A stretch of DNA of 64,000 nt from Micromonospora zamorensis. GTDB lineage: Bacteria; Actinomycetota; Actinomycetes; Mycobacteriales; Micromonosporaceae. The notes under the pieces are model-generated. The model saw nothing but the letters and a program-made list of their open reading frames with translations, did no database searches and was not told the DNA's origin. The stretch is from positions 4,216,001 through 4,280,000 of the forward strand of contig NZ_LT607755.1 of NCBI RefSeq assembly GCF_900090275.1, read 5' to 3'. Position 1 is the first letter of the stretch. Every line of letters starts with the position of its first letter. Of the stretch, positions 17,734-25,663 are shown one piece after another. Made by a program: the position numbers and the translations under genes.

Positions 17734-18657
17734 ATGATCGTCCACGCCGTGTCCGGCGACACCTGGGGCATCTCCGGCCCGACCTTCCTCCGGTACTACC
17801 TGTTGGCAGCCGCTCTGGTGGTGGCCGTCGCGGTGTACCACCGGGTCCGTCTGGCGGCCGCGTCGACCGCTGCCATGACCGCCGATCCACTCGGGCCGCA
17901 GCAGGTCGCGTACCTCAACGGTGGACCCCGACTCGCCGTACACGCCGCGTTGGGTGGACTGCGCGGCAGCGGCGCGATCGGCGTGCGGCCGGACCGTCGA
18001 CTGACCACCAGCGGGGTCGCGCCGACCGGGCTCACCCCACTGGACCAGGCCATCCACTGGGCCGCCCATCAGCACGCCCGGGTCGGGGACCTGCCGCAGG
18101 ACGAGCGCGTACGTGTCGCGCTGCACCAGATCCGCAACGGCCTGGAGCAGCGGGGTCTGCTGACCGACGACGCGCAACGCGCCCGCGCCCGCTTCTGGAC
18201 CACGATCCTGATCGCCCTGCTGGGCCTCGGCGTGCTCCGGTTGGTCTCCGGCCTGTTCAGCGGTCGCCCGGTCGGTTACCTGCTGCTGACCCTTGTTGCG
18301 CTCCTGATCGTCACCTTGGTGCTGCGCCGGGCGCCCGTGCTCACCCGGGCCGGTCGGTCCACGCTGCGCGGTGTACGCCGCGAGCACACCCACCTCGCTC
18401 CGGCCTCCACGCCGTCCTACGCCACCTACGGAGCTGCCGGCGCGGCGATGGGCGTGGCTCTGTACGGCACCGCCTCACTCTGGGCGCTCGACCCCGGCTT
18501 CGCCGAGCAGGCCGAGATCCAGCGCCAGGCCGCCTCCGGCAGCGGCTGGACGGGCGGCTCCGACGGATCGTCCGGAGGCGACAGCTCCGGTGGAGACGGC
18601 GGCAGCTCCTGCGGCGGTGGTGGCGGCTGCGGCGGTGGCGGGGGGTGCGGCGGATGA
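17734..18657 (+). CDS. TIGR04222 membrane protein with Gly/Ser/Cys-rich C-terminal tail
   Basis: A 307-residue protein with the TIGR04222 domain at the N-terminus (FLRYYLLAAALV, QQVAYLNGGPRLAVHAALGGL, LDQAIHWA). Likely transmembrane helices are at about 20-37, 152-172, 177-195 and 230-250. From about residue 270 the chain becomes Gly/Ser/Asp-rich and ends in a ladder with Cys at 293, 299 and 305, each separated by five Gly. These are the only cysteines in the protein. A Shine-Dalgarno AGGAG precedes the ATG. The stop overlaps the ATG of the DUF692 gene. TIGR04222 proteins often have such low-complexity tails and DUF692 neighbours, so this one may be a substrate for modification. Confidence 0.85.
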   Translation: MIVHAVSGDTWGISGPTFLRYYLLAAALVVAVAVYHRVRLAAASTAAMTADPLGPQQVAYLNGGPRLAVHAALGGLRGSGAIGVRPDRRLTTSGVAPTGLTPLDQAIHWAAHQHARVGDLPQDERVRVALHQIRNGLEQRGLLTDDAQRARARFWTTILIALLGLGVLRLVSGLFSGRPVGYLLLTLVALLIVTLVLRRAPVLTRAGRSTLRGVRREHTHLAPASTPSYATYGAAGAAMGVALYGTASLWALDPGFAEQAEIQRQAASGSGWTGGSDGSSGGDSSGGDGGSSCGGGGGCGGGGGCGG

Positions 18658-19472
18658 CCGGCCCGTCCGGAGTCGGCATCGGCTGGCGTCCGGAGATCGC
18701 TGGCTTCGTGGCCGAGCTCCCCGGCCTGCGCTTCGTGGAGGTGGTGGCCGAGGGGGTGCCCTCGTCCGGGCCGCTCCCGCCGGGTCTTGCGCAGCTGCGG
18801 GAGCGCGGCGTGACTGTCGTACCCCATGGGGTGCGGCTCTCCCTCGGCGGCGCCGAGCCGGTCGATCCGGCCCGCGTCGCCCACCTGGCCGCTGTGGCGC
18901 AGCAGGTCGACGCCCCGCTGGTCAGCGAGCACATCGCGTTCGTCCGAGCCGGCGGCCTGGAGGCCGGGCATCTGCTCCCGTTGCCGCGCAGCCGGGAGGC
19001 GGTCGACGCCGTCTGCGCCAACGTGGCGCGGGCGCAGGCCGAACTGCCGGTGCCGATCGCGCTGGAACCGATCGCCGCGTTGGTCGAGTGGCCCGACGAC
19101 GAGCTGGACGAGGCGGACTTCCTCACCGAGATCCTCGACCGGACCGGCGCACTGTTGCTGCTGGACGTGGCGAACGTGCACGCCAACGCCCGCAACCGGG
19201 GCACCGACCCGCTCGCGTTGCTGGACCGTCTGCCGCTGGAGCGGGTCGCGTACGTCCACGTGGCCGGCGGCGCCGAGCACGGCGGTTTCTACCACGACAC
19301 CCACACCGATCCGGTGCCAGCGGCGGTGCTGGAGCTGGTCGGCGCGCTCTGCGCTCGACAGCGTCCGCCGGCGCTGCTGCTGGAACGGGACGGCCACTAT
19401 CCACCGGCAGCCGAGCTGCGCGCCGAACTGGACGCCCTGGCCGCCGCCGCGGGCTTCCCGGCCGTGACATGA
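18654..19472 (+). CDS. DUF692 family multinuclear non-heme iron enzyme (MNIO)
   Basis: A 272-residue TIM-barrel protein of the DUF692/MbnB-TglH family, enzymes that use two or three iron ions and oxygen to remodel Cys (or other residues) in peptides. Expected metal-binding positions are present: H58 (VPHGV), E92/H93 (SEHIAF), E138 (LEPIA), D171, N174 and H176 (DVANVHANA), H202 (VHVAGG), H214/D215/H217 (YHDTHTDP) and E244 (LLERDG). It is coupled by 4-base overlaps both to the TIGR04222 gene before it and to the partner gene after it. Known MNIOs act with a partner protein on a Cys-containing substrate, which matches this arrangement. The reaction here is unknown. Confidence 0.9.
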   Translation: MTGPSGVGIGWRPEIAGFVAELPGLRFVEVVAEGVPSSGPLPPGLAQLRERGVTVVPHGVRLSLGGAEPVDPARVAHLAAVAQQVDAPLVSEHIAFVRAGGLEAGHLLPLPRSREAVDAVCANVARAQAELPVPIALEPIAALVEWPDDELDEADFLTEILDRTGALLLLDVANVHANARNRGTDPLALLDRLPLERVAYVHVAGGAEHGGFYHDTHTDPVPAAVLELVGALCARQRPPALLLERDGHYPPAAELRAELDALAAAAGFPAVT

Positions 19473-20014
19473 CCGGGCCGCGCGACGACAGCGGCAGGCG
19501 GTCGTCCGGCGATGTCGGCGGGCTCGCCCAGCGACAGGCGGAACTGGTCGCGACGTTGGTCGCCGGAGGGCCGCCGCCGCCAGGCTTCGCACCGGCCCAA
19601 CTGGCCGCCACCCGGGCGGCCCTGGGACGCAAACGTGCCGGCGAGGTGGCCCGACACTGGCCACTGCTCGCCGCCGGCCTCGGCGCCACCTGGTCGACGA
19701 CCTTCGCAGGCTGGGCAGCCGGGCGACCAACCGCCGGGTCGTTGCGCGACGGTTGGGACCTGGCCCGTGCGATGCGCGAACAGGGTGCGCTGCCCCCGGC
19801 CGCCGCCGAGGAACTGGCCGTCCGGGAGGCGCGCCTGCGCTACGACGGGCTCGGGGCGCCACGTCCGCGCCGGATGCCGGCCGTGGGCCGCGCCGGCGGC
19901 GCCGTGGCGGTGCAGATCGCCGGTCGGGTACGTCTGCTGCGCCCCGCCTCGCGTCCACCCGCAGTTGGTGGCGACGGTGTGTCGGATGCGGCAGGATCGA
20001 CCTTATGGATCTAG
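19469..20014 (+). CDS. putative MNIO partner protein (SCO6045-like)
   Basis: A 181-residue, Arg/Ala-rich, mostly helical protein encoded directly after the DUF692 enzyme, with its ATG overlapping that stop by 4 bases. The central block (LAATRAALGRKRAGEVARHWP, then TWSTTFAGWAAGRP and LRDGWDLARAMREQGALP) resembles the small proteins found beside actinobacterial DUF692 genes (SCO6045-like). It probably takes the role that MbnC or TglI-type partners play elsewhere, namely binding the substrate and presenting it to the enzyme. The last ~40 residues are low complexity. The role is inferred from position. Confidence 0.65.
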   Translation: MTGPRDDSGRRSSGDVGGLAQRQAELVATLVAGGPPPPGFAPAQLAATRAALGRKRAGEVARHWPLLAAGLGATWSTTFAGWAAGRPTAGSLRDGWDLARAMREQGALPPAAAEELAVREARLRYDGLGAPRPRRMPAVGRAGGAVAVQIAGRVRLLRPASRPPAVGGDGVSDAAGSTLWI

Positions 20015-20766
20015 GCCTGACCGACCACGTGTACGTCCTCACCGGCGCCTCTCGCGGCCTGGGCTTCGCAACCGCGCAGTGCCTGGTCGCCGACGGGGCA
20101 CGGGTGGTCCTCTCGGCACGGGACCCGGACGCCGTGGCCGCCGCCGCGCAGCAGCTCGGCGGTCCCGAGCATGCCGTCGGGCTGACCGCCGACCTAGCCG
20201 ACCCGGAGACCCCGGAGCAGCTCGTCGCCGCCGCCCGGGAGCACTTCGGCCGTATCGACGGCGCGCTGATCTCGGTCGGCGGGCCACCGGCGGGCAACGC
20301 CGCCGCGATCAGCGACGAGCAGTGGCGGCAGTCCTTCGAGACCGTCTTCCTGGGCACGATCCGCGCGGTGCGTACGGTTGCCGCCGCGCTGCCCGAGGGC
20401 GGTGCGATCGGGCTGGTGCTCTCCACCTCGGCCCGGGGCCCGGTGCCCGGCCTCGGCATCTCCAACGGTCTGCGGCCCGGCCTGGTCGGGGCGGCGAAGG
20501 ACATCGCCGACGACTACGGCCCGCGTGGCGTACGAGTGGTCGGGCTGCTGCCGGGCCGGATCCTGACCGACCGCAACCGGGAGCTCTTCGCCGCGACCGG
20601 CGACCCGGAACGCGCCCGCACCGAGGCGGAAGCCGCCATCCCGCTGCGTCGCCTCGGCGATCCCGCCGAGTTCGGCCGGGTGGCCGCGTTCGTGCTCTCC
20701 CCCGCCGCGAGCTACCTCACCGGGATCACCCTCCCGGTCGACGGCGGCGCGTTGCGCGGGCTGTGA
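20005..20766 (+). CDS. SDR-family oxidoreductase
   Basis: Short-chain dehydrogenase/reductase of 253 residues. The nucleotide-binding motif TGASRGLGFA is at residues 13-22. The NAG-like motif is replaced by SVGGPP. The active-site region has STSARGPVPGLGISNGLRPGL, in which the usual YxxxK is not present (SNGLRPGL instead of YSASKAAL). The C-terminus VDGGALRGL is typical. The loss of the Tyr-Lys pair suggests altered chemistry or a non-catalytic role, as in some SDR subfamilies. The start overlaps the preceding gene by 10 bases, so it may belong to the same transcript, though no functional link is evident. Confidence 0.82.
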   Translation: MDLGLTDHVYVLTGASRGLGFATAQCLVADGARVVLSARDPDAVAAAAQQLGGPEHAVGLTADLADPETPEQLVAAAREHFGRIDGALISVGGPPAGNAAAISDEQWRQSFETVFLGTIRAVRTVAAALPEGGAIGLVLSTSARGPVPGLGISNGLRPGLVGAAKDIADDYGPRGVRVVGLLPGRILTDRNRELFAATGDPERARTEAEAAIPLRRLGDPAEFGRVAAFVLSPAASYLTGITLPVDGGALRGL

Positions 20767-20833
20767 CCCCCGCCGGGGGCCGACCTGGCCGTGCCGTGAC
20801 GCCGCCCGAGCGGGCCCAGCCCGACCACCCGGC

Positions 20834-20916
20834 CGTTGATCGACTCGGCCTTCAGGAAACCGGGCGGTCGAGGCGGCCAGGACACCCCGACTTCCAGGAA
20901 CCCGAGTCGATCAACG
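20834..20916. repeat. family C hairpin repeat, copy 1
   Basis: Inverted repeat of about 37-base arms. The outer 15 bases (CGTTGATCGACTCGG) pair perfectly, followed by partly matched TTC..GGAA and a GGTC/GACACC region. It is closely related to the element at 63058-63132, sharing GATCGACTCG and TTC.GGAA. It lies between the SDR gene and mug. Confidence 0.8.
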
Positions 20917-20995
20917 TGCGGCACACCGGACGGCCGCCGGAACCCGGGGACCTGGCCGAGCGTCACCCGACGGCGACGCCCGACACGGCCCAGCC

Positions 20996-21112
20996 GACCC
21001 AGGCAGAGCTGGCGATGCCCGGGACAGCCCAGCCGACCCGGGCGGAGCTGGCGGCGGCCCGGACGACTCGTCCGACCCGGGCGGAGCTGGCGGCGGCCGC
21101 TGACCGGACCAT
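20996..21112 (+). repeat. 39-bp tandem repeat, three copies
   Basis: Three imperfect 39-base units beginning at about 20996, 21035 and 21074, each encoding a 13-residue module of the form QPTRAELAAARTT. The last unit is the natural start of the Mug fold; the first two appear to be duplicates of it. Confidence 0.8.
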
Positions 21113-21620
21113 CCCCGACGTCCTCGCGCCGGGGTTGGCGGTGCTCTTCGTCGGCATCAACCCCGGCCTCTGGTCGGCCGCAACCGGCTGGCACTTCGCC
21201 AGACCCGGCAACCGGTTCTGGCCCGCGCTGCACCGAGGCGGGTTCACCCCCCGGCTGCTGCACCCCAGCGAACAGGACGAGCTGCCCGCACTCGGGCTCG
21301 GCATCACCAACATGGCCGCCCGGGCCAGCGCCCGCGCGGACGAGCTGAGCAGCGAGGAACTCCTCGACGGTGCCGCGGTCCTGACCGACAAGGTGGGCCG
21401 CTACCAGCCGCGTTGGGTGGCGGTGGTGGGGGTGACCGCGTACCGGATCGGTTTTCAACGGCCGAAAGCCACCTTCGGGCCGCAGCCGGAGTCACTGGCC
21501 GGCGCCCGGCTGTGGGTGCTGCCCAACCCGAGCGGCCTGAACGCGCACTTCACCCCGGTCACGCTGGGTGTGGCGTTCGCCGAGCTGCGAGTGGCGACCG
21601 GCCTGCCCGAACGGCGCTGA
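21015..21620 (+). CDS. mug: G/U mismatch-specific DNA glycosylase (Mug-like)
   Basis: DNA repair glycosylase of the uracil-DNA glycosylase superfamily, removing U or modified bases opposite G. Motifs are VLFVGINPGLWSAATGWHFA (motif 1, with the Asn of GINPG) and RLWVLPNPSGLNAH (motif 2). With the ATG at 21015 the protein has 201 residues. A longer form starting from an upstream GTG inside the hairpin repeat region is possible, because the frame is open much further back. The N-terminus carries a duplicated PTRAELAAA module before the conserved PTRAELAAAADRTIPDV. Confidence 0.85.
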   Translation: MPGTAQPTRAELAAARTTRPTRAELAAAADRTIPDVLAPGLAVLFVGINPGLWSAATGWHFARPGNRFWPALHRGGFTPRLLHPSEQDELPALGLGITNMAARASARADELSSEELLDGAAVLTDKVGRYQPRWVAVVGVTAYRIGFQRPKATFGPQPESLAGARLWVLPNPSGLNAHFTPVTLGVAFAELRVATGLPERR

Positions 21621-21654
21621 CCGCGACGGACCTCGGCCCGGTGCCCGCGGGACG

Positions 21655-23643
21655 TCAGTTGGCCGCGGCGGGCGGCAGCACCTCGTCGGCGCGGTAGGTG
21701 CCCAGCGGCATGACCACCGGCTCGGGCCCGGTCGCGTCGACGAACGGGGTGGGCGAGTCGGCGACCGCGAACTGGGTGCGGTACAGCTCGGCGTAGAGCC
21801 CGCCGACCGCTACCAACTCGTCGTGCCGCCCCCGCTCGACGATCCGGCCGCCGTCGAGGACGAGGATCTGGTCGGCGTCGCGCACGGTGGAGAGCCGGTG
21901 TGCGATCACGAGGGCGGTCCGCCCGGTCAACGCCACCGACAACGCCCGTTGCACCGCCGCCTCGCTCTCCGAGTCCAGGTGGGCGGTCGCCTCGTCGAGG
22001 ATCACGATCGACGGCGCCTTGAGCAGCAGCCGGGCAATCGCGATGCGCTGCTTCTCGCCGCCGGAGAACCGGTAGCCGCGTTCCCCGACGGTGGTGTCCA
22101 GCCCGTCGGGCAGCGCCCGGACCAGGTCGGCCACCTGCGCGCCGGCCAGTGCGGCCCAGATCTCGTCGTCGGTGGCGTCGGGCTTGGCGTAACGCAGGTT
22201 CTCGGCGATCGTCTCGTGGAACAGGTGCGAATCCTGGGTGACGACACCGATCTCGTCCCGCAGGGAGGCGAGCGTCGCGTCGCGTACGTCCACCCCACCG
22301 ACCAGCACCTGGCCGTCGGTGACGTCGTAGATCCGGGAGATCAGCATCGACAGGGTCGACTTGCCGGCGCCGGACGGGCCGACCAGCGCGACCATCTGCC
22401 CTGGCTCCACGCTGAACGAGACTCCCTTGAGCACCGGCTCGTTGACCGTCCGGTCCAGTGTGGCGACCTCCTCGAGGGAGGCGAGGGAGACCTCGGCGGC
22501 GCTCGGGTAGCGGAACCGCACGTCGCGGAAGTCGACCCGGCCGGTGCCCCGGGGCACCGGCACCGCGTCGGGCTTCTCCACGATGCCCGGCTTGAGGTCG
22601 AGCACCTCGAAGACCCGGTCGAAGGAGACCAGGGCGCTCATCACGTCGACCCGCACGTTGGACAGCGCGGTGAGCGGGCCGTACAGGCGGGTGAGCAGCA
22701 ACGCGAGCGTCACGACGGTGCCCGCGCTGACGCCGCCGGTCACCGCCAGCCAGCCACCGAGACCGTAGGTGAGCGCCTGCGCCAGCGAGGCGACGAGCAG
22801 CATCGCCACGAAGAACGTGCGGGAGTACATCGCGGACTGGATGCCGATGTCGCGGACCCGCTCGGCCCGGCCGGCGAACCGCCCGGCCTCGATCTCGGGC
22901 TGACCGAAGAGCTTCACCAGCAGCGCGCCGGCCACCCCGAACCGCTCGGTCATGGTCGCGTTCATCTTGGCGTCGAGGTTGTACGCCTCGCGGGTGATGT
23001 CGGCCAGCCGTCGACCGACCCGTCGGGCCGGAATGATGAAGATGGGCAGCAGCACCAGTGACAGCGCGGTGATCTGCCAGGAGAGGGTGAACATCACCGC
23101 TGCGGTGAGCACCAGTTGGATGACGTTGCTGACCACACCGGACAGGGTGGAGGTGAACGCCCGCTGGGCGCCGAGCACGTCGTTGTTGAGCCTGCTGACC
23201 AGGGCGCCGGTCTGGGTACGGGTGAAGAACTGCAACGGCATCCGCTGCACGTGGTCGTAGACCCGGGTGCGGAGGTTGAAGATGATGCCCTCGCCGATGC
23301 GCGCCGAATACCACCGCTGGGCCAGGGAGAGCAGCGCGTCGGCGACCGCCAGCGCGGCGATGAACAGGGCCAGCCGCACCACGAGCCGGCCGGCCTCGGT
23401 GCCACCCCGGTTGATCGCGTTGATCACGTCACCGGCCAGCACCGGGGTGGCGACGCCGATGATGGCGGCCAGCACCACGGTGGCCAGGAAGACGATGATG
23501 TCGCGCCGGTAGGGCTGGGCGAAGGCGACGATGCGTCGGGCCACCCCATGCTTCAGGCGGTGGGTGGAGACCTCGTCCCGGTTGCGCATCGACCGGAGCA
23601 TGCTCCACCCGGCCATGCCACCTCCGGACATCGGGTTGGACAT
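21655..23643 (-). CDS. ABC transporter, fused permease and ATPase (exporter type)
   Basis: A 662-residue half-transporter. Six transmembrane helices lie in about residues 50-350, starting IIVFLATVVLAAIIGVA. The nucleotide-binding domain has Walker A GPSGAGKST at about 434, the signature FSGGEKQRIAIARLLL, Walker B IVILDEATAHLD and the H-loop IAHRLST. The domain order is that of MsbA/multidrug exporters, so it probably works as a homodimer or with an unlinked partner. The substrate is unknown. The gene stands alone, convergent with mug and downstream of nothing obvious. Confidence 0.92.
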   Translation of the reverse strand: MSNPMSGGGMAGWSMLRSMRNRDEVSTHRLKHGVARRIVAFAQPYRRDIIVFLATVVLAAIIGVATPVLAGDVINAINRGGTEAGRLVVRLALFIAALAVADALLSLAQRWYSARIGEGIIFNLRTRVYDHVQRMPLQFFTRTQTGALVSRLNNDVLGAQRAFTSTLSGVVSNVIQLVLTAAVMFTLSWQITALSLVLLPIFIIPARRVGRRLADITREAYNLDAKMNATMTERFGVAGALLVKLFGQPEIEAGRFAGRAERVRDIGIQSAMYSRTFFVAMLLVASLAQALTYGLGGWLAVTGGVSAGTVVTLALLLTRLYGPLTALSNVRVDVMSALVSFDRVFEVLDLKPGIVEKPDAVPVPRGTGRVDFRDVRFRYPSAAEVSLASLEEVATLDRTVNEPVLKGVSFSVEPGQMVALVGPSGAGKSTLSMLISRIYDVTDGQVLVGGVDVRDATLASLRDEIGVVTQDSHLFHETIAENLRYAKPDATDDEIWAALAGAQVADLVRALPDGLDTTVGERGYRFSGGEKQRIAIARLLLKAPSIVILDEATAHLDSESEAAVQRALSVALTGRTALVIAHRLSTVRDADQILVLDGGRIVERGRHDELVAVGGLYAELYRTQFAVADSPTPFVDATGPEPVVMPLGTYRADEVLPPAAAN

Positions 23644-23745
23644 CGCTCACCTCCGGGTCGTCGGGCAGACCGCGCCGTCAGGTCAATTCTCCCGACGACT
23701 GTGACAACCTCGGTCGTAACCCGGATCTTCCCGTGCGGTCCTTAC

Positions 23746-24513
23746 CTATTCTCCCCGGCCGGCCAGGTCGCGCAGCCGACGGGTCTGCGCCTCGCGCTCG
23801 GCGCGCTGCTGGTCGGCGTGCGACCGACCGGCCGCACCGGCGAGCAACGCCTTGATCTCCACCACCGCGTCGCGGGCCCCGGAGAGCAGGCCAGCGGTCA
23901 GGTCCTGGACCGCGCCGTCCAGCTCGGCTGGTGGCACCACCAGAGTGGCCAGCCCGATCCGGTCCGCCTCGGCGGCGTCCAACCGGCGGCCGGTGGCGCA
24001 GATCTCCAGCGCCCGCGCGTAACCGACCAGCTCGACGAGCCGTTTGGTGCCGGCCAGGTCGGGCACCAGGCCGAGGGTCACCTCGGCCATCGACAGTTTC
24101 GCGTCGGCGGCGAGGACACGCAGGTCACAGGCGAGGGCGAGCTGGAAGCCCGCACCGATCGCGTGACCCTGCACGGCCGCCACGGAGATGACGTCCGGCC
24201 GGTGCAGCCAGGTGAAGCCGCCCTGGAACTCCGCGATGCGCTCGGCGCACTCCTGCTCGGGCAGCGTGGCCAGCTCCGCGAACGAGCCCGGGCCGGACGC
24301 GCCAGCCACCGCGAGGTCGAGGCCGGCGGAGAACGCACGCCCCTCGCCCCGGACCACCACCACCCGCACGTCGCCGGGCAGGTCGCGGGAGAAGTCGCTC
24401 ATCGCCTGCCACATGGCCGGCGTCTGAGCATTGAGCACGTCGGGCCGGCACAACGTCACCGTGGCGACCGGCCCGTCGCAAGTCAGCCGGACCCCGGTCG
24501 CCTCGGCGGTCAC
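23746..24513 (-). CDS. enoyl-CoA hydratase/isomerase family protein
   Basis: Crotonase-fold protein of about 255 residues. The oxyanion-hole segments are present: RAFSAGLDL near residue 70 and QGHAIGAGFQLALACD near 110. A catalytic Glu is offered by MAEVTLGLVPD. It corresponds in position to echA12 (Rv1472) of M. tuberculosis, next to the ABC-F gene. The GTG at 24513 avoids a large overlap with the HTH gene upstream; the frame is open to 24588. The substrate is probably a short- or medium-chain enoyl-CoA in fatty-acid oxidation. Confidence 0.88.
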   Translation of the reverse strand: MTAEATGVRLTCDGPVATVTLCRPDVLNAQTPAMWQAMSDFSRDLPGDVRVVVVRGEGRAFSAGLDLAVAGASGPGSFAELATLPEQECAERIAEFQGGFTWLHRPDVISVAAVQGHAIGAGFQLALACDLRVLAADAKLSMAEVTLGLVPDLAGTKRLVELVGYARALEICATGRRLDAAEADRIGLATLVVPPAELDGAVQDLTAGLLSGARDAVVEIKALLAGAAGRSHADQQRAEREAQTRRLRDLAGRGE

Positions 24514-24559
24514 CGGACGGCCCGGGGAGCGGCGCTGCTGGACGACGCTGAGTGGCGGG

Positions 24560-24787
24560 TCACGCCTTCTTGCGGCGCCGGGCACCACCGCGCTGACGCA
24601 GCTGCACCCCGGACTCGGTGAGTACTCGGTGGATGAACCCGTAGGAACGGCCGGTCGAGGCCGCCAACGCGCGGATGCTCTCCCCCGAGGTGTACCGCTT
24701 TACCAGGTCCTTGGCGAGCGTCTGACGCTCGGCTCCGACGATCCGGCGACCCTTCTCAGTGCTGGTGGCTGTGCCAGTGGCTGCCAT
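24560..24787 (-). CDS. small helix-turn-helix protein
   Basis: A 75-residue, very basic protein with a single HTH: AKDLVKRYTSGESIRALAASTGRSYGFIHRVL at about residues 25-56, then a tail QRGGARRRKKA. It is close to a widespread actinobacterial family of short HTH proteins resembling resolvase/Hin-type C-terminal domains. The basic tail suggests DNA binding without an effector domain. It is divergent from the cadD-like gene, with 216 bases between the starts. Confidence 0.82.
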   Translation of the reverse strand: MAATGTATSTEKGRRIVGAERQTLAKDLVKRYTSGESIRALAASTGRSYGFIHRVLTESGVQLRQRGGARRRKKA

Positions 24788-24958
24788 GCTGTGTCCTCAC
24801 GTCCCAGACTGTGCGGTTCGGATACGGTCCCACCTATTAGACCGCCTCGAACGATCATGCGCCAGATATCAACTCTTCGCCAACCGACACGCTATGCAAT
24901 GTCAGCTTCCCGATAGAGTGATCCTGGCGATCGGCCCCCGCGCTGCCTCCGGGCGTAC

Positions 24959-24973
24959 CACCGTGGCACGGTG
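24959..24973. promoter_or_regulatory. 15-bp palindrome upstream of cadD
   Basis: CACCGTGgCACGGTG: a perfect 7-1-7 inverted repeat ending 30 bases before the cadD start. It is a possible operator for a metal or TetR-type regulator. No binding protein is identified. Confidence 0.35.
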
Positions 24974-25003
24974 ACGCCTGCCGACGACCCGTAGCCTTCG
25001 GTC

Positions 25004-25603
25004 GTGATCGACCTGTTGAGCACCGCGGGCGGAGCAGCAGTGGTCTTCGCCGCGACCGACATCGACGACATCGTCATCCTGACCCTGTTCTTCGTCGCGG
25101 CGCGCACCACCGGTCGACCCCACCCTTGGCAGATTGTCGCTGGTCAATACCTTGGAATCGGCGCGCTCGCGCTGGCCAGCGCGGTGGTCGCGGCGGGGCT
25201 GCTGGTCGTGCCGGACCCGTGGACGGGGCTGCTCGGCCTGCTGCCGATCGCGCTGGGCGTACGCGCGCTGCGCGCCTCTGACGACGACGTCACCCCCGCG
25301 GTCGTCACCGGAACGCTCGGTGTGGCCGGGGTGACGATCGCGAACGGCGCCGACAACGTGGCCGTCTACGTACCCGTCTTCCGGGCCCTCGGCGCGGCCG
25401 ACAGCGCGGTGTTCCTCCTGGTCTTCGTGCTGCTCATCGCGCTGTGGTGTGCCGCCGGCGCCTGGCTGGGCGGGCACCCCCGGGTGGTCCGGCTGGTCGA
25501 ACGCGCCGGCCACTGGCTGGTGCCGACCATCTTCATCGGCATCGGCGTGCTGATCCTGGTCAGCTCCGGTGTGCTCGGCCGGCTGGTCGACCTGCTCGGC
25601 TGA
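25004..25603 (+). CDS. cadmium resistance/transport CadD-like membrane protein
   Basis: Integral membrane protein of 199 residues with five to six hydrophobic helices. It opens with GGAAVVFAATDIDDIVILTLFF, the CadD/LysE-superfamily signature containing the acidic DIDD cluster. A repeated motif in the second half, VTIANGADNVAVYVPVF, contains the Asn-Gly-x-Asp-Asn typical of CadD. It probably exports a divalent cation such as cadmium; specificity is not proven. The start codon is GTG. It is followed by the convergent ABC-F gene. Confidence 0.85.
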   Translation: MIDLLSTAGGAAVVFAATDIDDIVILTLFFVAARTTGRPHPWQIVAGQYLGIGALALASAVVAAGLLVVPDPWTGLLGLLPIALGVRALRASDDDVTPAVVTGTLGVAGVTIANGADNVAVYVPVFRALGAADSAVFLLVFVLLIALWCAAGAWLGGHPRVVRLVERAGHWLVPTIFIGIGVLILVSSGVLGRLVDLLG

Positions 25604-25663
25604 GGACGGCCCGGTCGACCGCCCGCAGGACGCGACGGCCGGGCCGGCGGCAGGCCGGGCCGG

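Noticed and set aside
24788..25003. Possible tRNA or riboswitch in the gap before cadD
   Set aside because: I could not fold a cloverleaf or find any conserved riboswitch core; only a 15-base palindrome is supported.
25604..25663. Terminator between cadD and the ABC-F gene
   Set aside because: The GC-rich stretch is dominated by a direct repeat (GGCCGGGCCGG) rather than a clear inverted repeat, so no firm hairpin was called.
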